Program-made: the position numbers and the translations under genes
The notes under the pieces: model-generated
Told to the model about the DNA's origin: nothing
Seen by the model: only the letters and a program-made list of their open reading frames with translations
Database searches by the model: none
In this document: positions 15,065-19,137 of the stretch, in pieces
Layout: the number at the start of each line of letters is the position of its first letter
Numbering within the stretch: position 1 is the stretch's first letter
Assembly (NCBI GenBank): GCA_046345275.1
Contig: JBKDJY010000171.1
Span: forward strand, 1-19,137
Reading direction: 5' to 3'
Origin: UBA4416 sp046345275
Lineage (GTDB): Bacteria > Bacteroidota > Bacteroidia > B-17B0 > Aurantibacillaceae
DNA length: 19,137 bases

Positions 15065-15883
15065 ATGAAAATAAATAAAAAAATAATTAGTGTTGTAGTT
15101 TGGATAATTGCATTATCTGGATTGATAGCTTCACTGGCATTTACCTCAAGCAATCAAAAAAACATTGAGGTAAAAAGTTTGAATATTAAAATTGAGAATA
15201 CTGATTTAAATTCATTTATCGATGTCAATGATGTTAAACTTTTTTTAACGAAGCGAGAAGAACATATTTTAAATTCAAAAATAAAAAGCGTAGACATTAC
15301 TAAAATAGAAAAAGCTTTAGATGCTCATCCAGCGATTGAAAAAGCTGAGGTATCAGTTGATATAAATGGAGATGTTGACATTGAAGTGATTCAAAGAACG
15401 CCTTTAGTTAGAATTTTTAATACGGATGGAGAAAGCTATTACATCGATACAAAATCAAAATTAATGCCTTTAAATGAAAAATATACTGCTAGGGTAATTG
15501 TAGCAACTGGTTTTATTAATGAACCCTTTGCGAAAAGAGTTAAGGTTTCTGTTAATGAAATTATAAACAGCGAGACTTATCGTAAATTGAGTGTGTTAGA
15601 TGATATTTATGTATTATGCAATTACATTGAAAAAGATAGTGTCTTAAAAAATCTTGTTCATCAAATAAATATGACAAATGAAAATGAAGTAGAAATGTAT
15701 TTAGCCATTGGAAATCACAAAGTCATATTTGGTGATGCAATTGATATTGATGAAAAATTTAAAAAATTAAAACAATTTTTTATAGATGGTTTAAATAAAA
15801 CTGATGGGTGGAACAAATATTCAACAATTAATTTAAAATATAAAAATCAAGTAGTTTGCACTAAAAAAATAAATGCTTTATGA
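15065..15883 (+). CDS. ftsQ: Cell division protein FtsQ
   Basis: FtsQ is a bitopic inner-membrane protein that links early and late divisome parts through FtsB and FtsL. The 272-residue product has a short basic cytoplasmic tail, one membrane segment near residues 8-27, and a POTRA-like region near 35-110. This is followed by a beta-rich region beginning with RTPLVRIFN (111-119), as in FtsQ. Sequence conservation is low, so the call relies on topology and on its place between murC and ftsA. The stop overlaps the ftsA start by four bases. A four-codon reading frame at 15054-15068 overlaps its ATG; the ATGAAAA string is repeated there, so the start at 15065 is chosen because it is the only one in frame with the protein. 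Confidence 0.88.
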   Translation: MKINKKIISVVVWIIALSGLIASLAFTSSNQKNIEVKSLNIKIENTDLNSFIDVNDVKLFLTKREEHILNSKIKSVDITKIEKALDAHPAIEKAEVSVDINGDVDIEVIQRTPLVRIFNTDGESYYIDTKSKLMPLNEKYTARVIVATGFINEPFAKRVKVSVNEIINSETYRKLSVLDDIYVLCNYIEKDSVLKNLVHQINMTNENEVEMYLAIGNHKVIFGDAIDIDEKFKKLKQFFIDGLNKTDGWNKYSTINLKYKNQVVCTKKINAL

Positions 15884-17241
15884 GCGATAAACAAACAACA
15901 ACAGAAAACATCATAGGTGATTTAATTGTAGGGCTTGATATTGGCACCACGAAGATCGCCGCCATTGTTGGCTACAAAAATCAATTTGGAAAAGTAGAAA
16001 TACTAAGTATTGGTAAGTCAGAATCGTTGGGTGTGCAGCGAGGAGTTGTAGCAAATATTGAACAAACAATTGATTCGATTAACGCTGCAATTAAAATTGC
16101 TGCTGATAAAGCAGATATAGATATTGAAGAAGTCATTGTAGGCATTGCTGGCCAGCACATAAAAAGTATGCAGCACCGTGGCATGATTACCAGAAAAACA
16201 TTAGACATAGAAGTTAATCAAAACGATGTTGATCAGTTAATTGAAAATATGCATCGCTTAGTAATGAGTCCAGGTGAGGAAATCATTCATGTTATTCCTC
16301 AAGAATATATCATTGACAACGAAGGCGGCATCAGAAATCCAATTGGACATTCTGGAATGAGATTAGAAGGAAATTTTCACATCATTACAGGCCAAGTGTC
16401 TGCTGTCAAAAATATTTTTAAATGTGTAAGTAGGGCTAAATTAACAACTGTTGATTTACATCTTGAACCTCTGGCAAGTGCTGATGCTGTTTTAAGTGAT
16501 GAAGAAAAAGAAGCAGGCGTAGTGTTGGTTGATATAGGCGGTGGAACTACGGATATAGCGATTTTTTATGATGGAATTATTCGTCACACCGCAGTGATTC
16601 CTTTTGGCGGAAACATTGTTACAGAAGATATTAAAGAAGGATGTGGCATCATAAAAACTCATGCTGAACAATTAAAACAACGTTTCGGTTCGGCTTTGGC
16701 TCAAGAAAATCAACTCAATGAAGTCATCTCAATTCCTGGGTTAAGAGGTCGACCACACAAAGAAATTTCTGTCAATACCTTAGCTCAAATTATTCAAGCA
16801 CGAATGGAAGAGATTTTAGAATTTGTATTATTTGAAATAAAAAATTCAGGCTTCGAGCGTAAACTTGCGGCTGGCATCGTTGTTACTGGTGGTGGTTCTC
16901 TCTTAAAGCATTTGCCTCAGTTGGTGATGCTTCAAACTGGTTTGGATTGTCGCATCGGAACACCAAACGAACATTTATCTGGTGCCGACGATGAACTAAA
17001 AAATCCAATGTATGCTACAGCAGTTGGTTTAGTGATGAAGGGAATCGAGAAAAACGAAAGAGAATTATCTCGCAAAGCCAATTCCAATAAAATGAAAGAG
17101 GAAGTAATCACAGATACCAGTGAAAAAAATACAAATCAAAAAGAAAAAAAGATTATTGGACACTCAACAAAAAAAGTAGGAAGTTTTTTCGCTGATATCG
17201 TTAATAAAACAAAAGATTGGATCGCAGACGACTTAGATTAA
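15880..17241 (+). CDS. ftsA: Cell division protein FtsA
   Basis: FtsA is an actin-like ATPase that tethers FtsZ filaments to the inner membrane and recruits later division proteins. The 453-residue protein shows the phosphate-1 loop GLDIGTTKIA at 18-27, the SHS2 (1C) region with VIVGIAGQHI near 85-94, the phosphate-2 motif VDIGGGTTD at 217-225 and the adenosine motif VVTGGGSLL at 334-342. After a polar linker (about 395-430), the C-terminus FFADIVNKTKDWIADDL (436-452) is a candidate amphipathic membrane-targeting helix. It overlaps ftsQ by four bases, and 44 bases separate it from ftsZ. No TAnnTTTG element is seen in that spacer. Confidence 0.95.
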   Translation: MSDKQTTTENIIGDLIVGLDIGTTKIAAIVGYKNQFGKVEILSIGKSESLGVQRGVVANIEQTIDSINAAIKIAADKADIDIEEVIVGIAGQHIKSMQHRGMITRKTLDIEVNQNDVDQLIENMHRLVMSPGEEIIHVIPQEYIIDNEGGIRNPIGHSGMRLEGNFHIITGQVSAVKNIFKCVSRAKLTTVDLHLEPLASADAVLSDEEKEAGVVLVDIGGGTTDIAIFYDGIIRHTAVIPFGGNIVTEDIKEGCGIIKTHAEQLKQRFGSALAQENQLNEVISIPGLRGRPHKEISVNTLAQIIQARMEEILEFVLFEIKNSGFERKLAAGIVVTGGGSLLKHLPQLVMLQTGLDCRIGTPNEHLSGADDELKNPMYATAVGLVMKGIEKNERELSRKANSNKMKEEVITDTSEKNTNQKEKKIIGHSTKKVGSFFADIVNKTKDWIADDLD

Positions 17242-17285
17242 CTCCTTTCATAACACTAACCACAAATAACAAAAAATAAACTATC

Positions 17286-18887
17286 ATGATGCAATTTGAT
17301 TTACCAGAAAACGAAGAAAGCTCAATTATTAAAGTAATTGGCGTTGGCGGTGGTGGCAGCAATGCTGTTAATCATATGTTCAAACAAGGAATTAAAGGCG
17401 TGGATTTTATCGTTTGTAATACCGATAAACAAGCACTTTCTAAAAGTCCTGTATCTCATAAAATCCAATTAGGGACTTCTCTTACGAAAGGCTTAGGCGC
17501 AGGTGCAAAACCAGAAATTGGCCGTGATTCTGCATTAGAAAGTATTGATGAAATAAAAAACATTTTGAAGAATAATACAGAAATGGTGTTTATTACAGCA
17601 GGCTTAGGAGGCGGAACAGGTACGGGGGCAGCACCAGTTATTGCTTCAATTGCTAAAGAATTAGGTATTTTAACAGTAGGTATCGTAACTATACCATTTA
17701 CGTTTGAAGGTAAAAAACGAAGAGAGCAAGCAGAAAAAGGCTTAGAAGAAATGAAAAAATACGTTGATACTTTAATTGTAATTGGTAACGACAAACTTCG
17801 TGAAATCTATGGCAGTTTAAAAATGACTGAAGCTTTTGCTCATGCTGACAATGTTTTAACCAATGCTGCAAAAAGTATAGCAGAAATAATAAGCTTGCAC
17901 ATGCATGTAAATGTTGATTTTAATGATGTGAAAACTGTGATGCAAAATAGTGGAGTTGCCATCATGGGTTCAGCAATAGCAAGCGGAGAAAAAAGAGCAT
18001 TAAGAGCTGTTGAAAAAGCTTTAGTTTCTCCCCTTTTAAATGACAATGATATCAGTGGTGCACGTCATGTTTTACTTAATATCATGAGTGGAACCGATGA
18101 TATTGAAATGGATGAATTTGGAGAAATAACTGATTTTATTCAAGAATCTGCTGGCGGTCATACAGAATTAATTACTGGCTATGGAACTGATCCATCCTTA
18201 GGAGATAATGTTTCAGTGACGATTATTGCAACTGGTTTTAATTCTAAAATGAATAGCGGTTATGAAACACCTTTTAAACCAGAAAGAAAATTAGTGAAAT
18301 TTGATGACCCAATTTTAACAATCAATGAATCAACTCAAACTTCAATTATTGAAGAAATTGAAAATAATGAACCGTTTATTTTTACAAAAAATACTACAAG
18401 TGATAACAATATTTCTAGCAAAAAAGAAAATGATATAATTTCTTTTGAAAATCATCCATCAGAGAAAAAAGCACAATCGTCAGATGAAGAACTTATAAAA
18501 AATACAAAAATTGTTTTGCCACTATTCGACGATTCAATAGAAACAACTAATGACAATAAATCTCAATTTATCGTGAATGATGTTTCAGAAAATTCGAATG
18601 AAGAACTCATTCAAAAAACAAGTGAAGAAATAACAAGAGAAGAACAAATTTTACTAGCTCAAGAACGAATAAAAAAGTTAAAGGAATTAACACTTAAAAT
18701 GAAAACTCCAGACGGGCTCTCTCATTTAGAAAAAGAATCTGCCTGGCAGCGTAAACAAATTAGTTTAGATATTAATTCTACTCCTTCAAACGAATCTCAA
18801 GTATCAAGATTTACATTGGGTGAGAGTGATAAAAAACAAATAGAAATTCGTTCCAATAATTCTTTTTTACATGATAATGTAGATTAG
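17286..18887 (+). CDS. ftsZ: Cell division GTPase FtsZ
   Basis: FtsZ polymerises with GTP into the cytokinetic ring on the cytoplasmic side of the membrane. The 533-residue protein has the N-terminal glycine loop GVGGGGSNAVNH at 19-30, the tubulin signature GGGTGTG at 108-114, and the T7 loop NVDFNDVKTVM at 209-219 with the residues needed for GTP hydrolysis. The globular part ends near residue 318. A long acidic, Asn- and Ser-rich linker follows to about 450, then a helical KE-rich segment, AWQRKQISLD near 485-494, and the Bacteroidota-type tail RSNNSFLHDNVD, the expected docking peptide for FtsA. The tail is unlike the E. coli one. ATGs at 17286 and 17289 are adjacent; the first is used. 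It is the last gene of the train. Confidence 0.97.
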   Translation: MMQFDLPENEESSIIKVIGVGGGGSNAVNHMFKQGIKGVDFIVCNTDKQALSKSPVSHKIQLGTSLTKGLGAGAKPEIGRDSALESIDEIKNILKNNTEMVFITAGLGGGTGTGAAPVIASIAKELGILTVGIVTIPFTFEGKKRREQAEKGLEEMKKYVDTLIVIGNDKLREIYGSLKMTEAFAHADNVLTNAAKSIAEIISLHMHVNVDFNDVKTVMQNSGVAIMGSAIASGEKRALRAVEKALVSPLLNDNDISGARHVLLNIMSGTDDIEMDEFGEITDFIQESAGGHTELITGYGTDPSLGDNVSVTIIATGFNSKMNSGYETPFKPERKLVKFDDPILTINESTQTSIIEEIENNEPFIFTKNTTSDNNISSKKENDIISFENHPSEKKAQSSDEELIKNTKIVLPLFDDSIETTNDNKSQFIVNDVSENSNEELIQKTSEEITREEQILLAQERIKKLKELTLKMKTPDGLSHLEKESAWQRKQISLDINSTPSNESQVSRFTLGESDKKQIEIRSNNSFLHDNVD

Positions 18888-18924
18888 ATTACTTTCACGA
18901 TTTCTTTTTGATGGTTATTTCTTG

Positions 18925-18943
18925 ACATTTTTAAGCGAAATGT
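18925..18943. repeat. Small hairpin downstream of ftsZ
   Basis: ACATTT (18925-18930) and AAATGT (18938-18943) form a 6-bp inverted repeat with a 7-base loop. It stands just before the stronger A-tract and T-tract hairpin and might contribute to 3'-end structure. It is weak because the stem is AT-rich. Confidence 0.25.
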
Positions 18944-18945
18944 TT

Positions 18946-18982
18946 AAAAAAAGATTCGACAACAGCCTGTGCATCTTTTTTT
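18946..18982 (+). terminator. Candidate terminator of the dcw operon
   Basis: AAAAAAAGAT (18946-18955) and ATCTTTTTTT (18973-18982) are perfect 10-bp inverted arms around a 17-base loop, ending in a run of seven T. The loop contains ACAG-C-CTGT, which may add structure. It lies about 60 bases after the ftsZ stop, where a terminator is expected. The stem has little GC, so function as an intrinsic terminator is only plausible. Confidence 0.45.
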
Positions 18983-19037
18983 ATTCCAATATGAATAAAT
19001 AATTAGAGCTTGCTCAAAAACTCAGAATTTCTTTTTC

Positions 19038-19061
19038 CCTACTTTTGAGGGCAAAAGTAGG
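19038..19061. repeat. Perfect 10-bp hairpin, likely part of a dispersed repeat
   Basis: CCTACTTTTG (19038-19047) and CAAAAGTAGG (19052-19061) are perfect inverted arms with the 4-base loop AGGG. No T-run follows on either strand, so it does not look like an intrinsic terminator. Other inverted pairs follow at once (19068-19112), which suggests a compact palindromic repeat that may occur elsewhere in the genome. Confidence 0.6.
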
Positions 19062-19067
19062 CAAAAC

Positions 19068-19112
19068 CCTTTTAAAATTTTAAGGCGATTTTCGTTGCAT
19101 CGCTTTTGCCTT
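19068..19112. repeat. Adjacent imperfect palindromes at right edge
   Basis: CCTTTTAAAATTTTAAGG (19068-19085) is a palindrome apart from two extra bases. AAGGC (19082-19086) pairs with GCCTT (19108-19112), and GCGAT (19085-19089) pairs with ATCGC (19099-19103), so two alternative folds overlap. Together with the hairpin at 19038-19061 these form a cluster of short palindromes running towards the window edge. No gene is visible after ftsZ. Confidence 0.4.
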
Positions 19113-19137
19113 CCTTAACGAAACCGCTGATAATTTA

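Noticed and set aside
17456..18046. Minus-strand open frames of 112 and 68 codons inside ftsZ
   Set aside because: They are antisense shadows of strongly conserved FtsZ coding sequence; no promoter or domain supports them.
19038..19061. Intrinsic terminator
   Set aside because: The hairpin is perfect, but it has no T-run on either strand, and a better placed candidate with a T-run lies at 18946-18982.
1..19137. CRISPR array, tRNA or rRNA genes, phage or toxin-antitoxin modules
   Set aside because: No regularly spaced repeats, RNA gene signatures or matching proteins were seen.

Overview
The window is an almost complete division and cell wall (dcw) cluster from a low-GC member of the Bacteroidota. 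The evidence is the gene order, the phylum's TAnnTTTG type of promoter element, an FtsZ that ends in the tail NSFLHDNVD, a Bacteroidota-type FtsL, and the absence of regular Shine-Dalgarno sequences. Class and genus cannot be fixed from the sequence. MurE carries the DNPR motif, which predicts meso-diaminopimelate peptidoglycan.

Layout. Positions 1-226 hold no gene, but about 140 bases there are richer in GC and look like mobile or recombination debris. A PlsC-type acyltransferase (227-1081) reads leftward from a nearly leaderless promoter. A divergent control region (1082-1348) holds four 10-bp units of an MraZ operator and a TAnnTTTG element. The rightward gene train follows: mraZ, rsmH, ftsL, ftsI with a PASTA domain, murE, mraY, murD, a short MurD-like gene, ftsW, a secreted transglutaminase-like gene, murG, murC, ftsQ, ftsA and ftsZ. 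Most neighbours overlap or lie within 12 bases, so one long transcript is likely. Positions 18888-19137 hold a candidate terminator and a set of hairpins that look like a dispersed repeat.

How the genes work together. MurC, MurD and MurE build the stem peptide on UDP-MurNAc. MraY and MurG make lipid I and lipid II. FtsW polymerises the glycan and FtsI cross-links it at the septum. FtsL and FtsQ belong to the regulatory divisome complex, and FtsA anchors FtsZ filaments to the membrane. RsmH methylates 16S rRNA. MraZ probably represses the whole set from its own promoter.

Two genes break the standard order. The first (9492-9968) encodes only the C-terminal domain of a MurD ligase. It begins at the base after the murD stop codon, has no ATP-binding domain, and keeps several of the conserved motifs. 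The second (11238-12419) is a secreted transglutaminase-like protein with an intact Cys-His-Asp triad. Its aspartate codon use is opposite to its neighbours', and it sits between the two widest spacers in the train, so it was probably acquired. The lone MurD domain is the strongest candidate for something undescribed.
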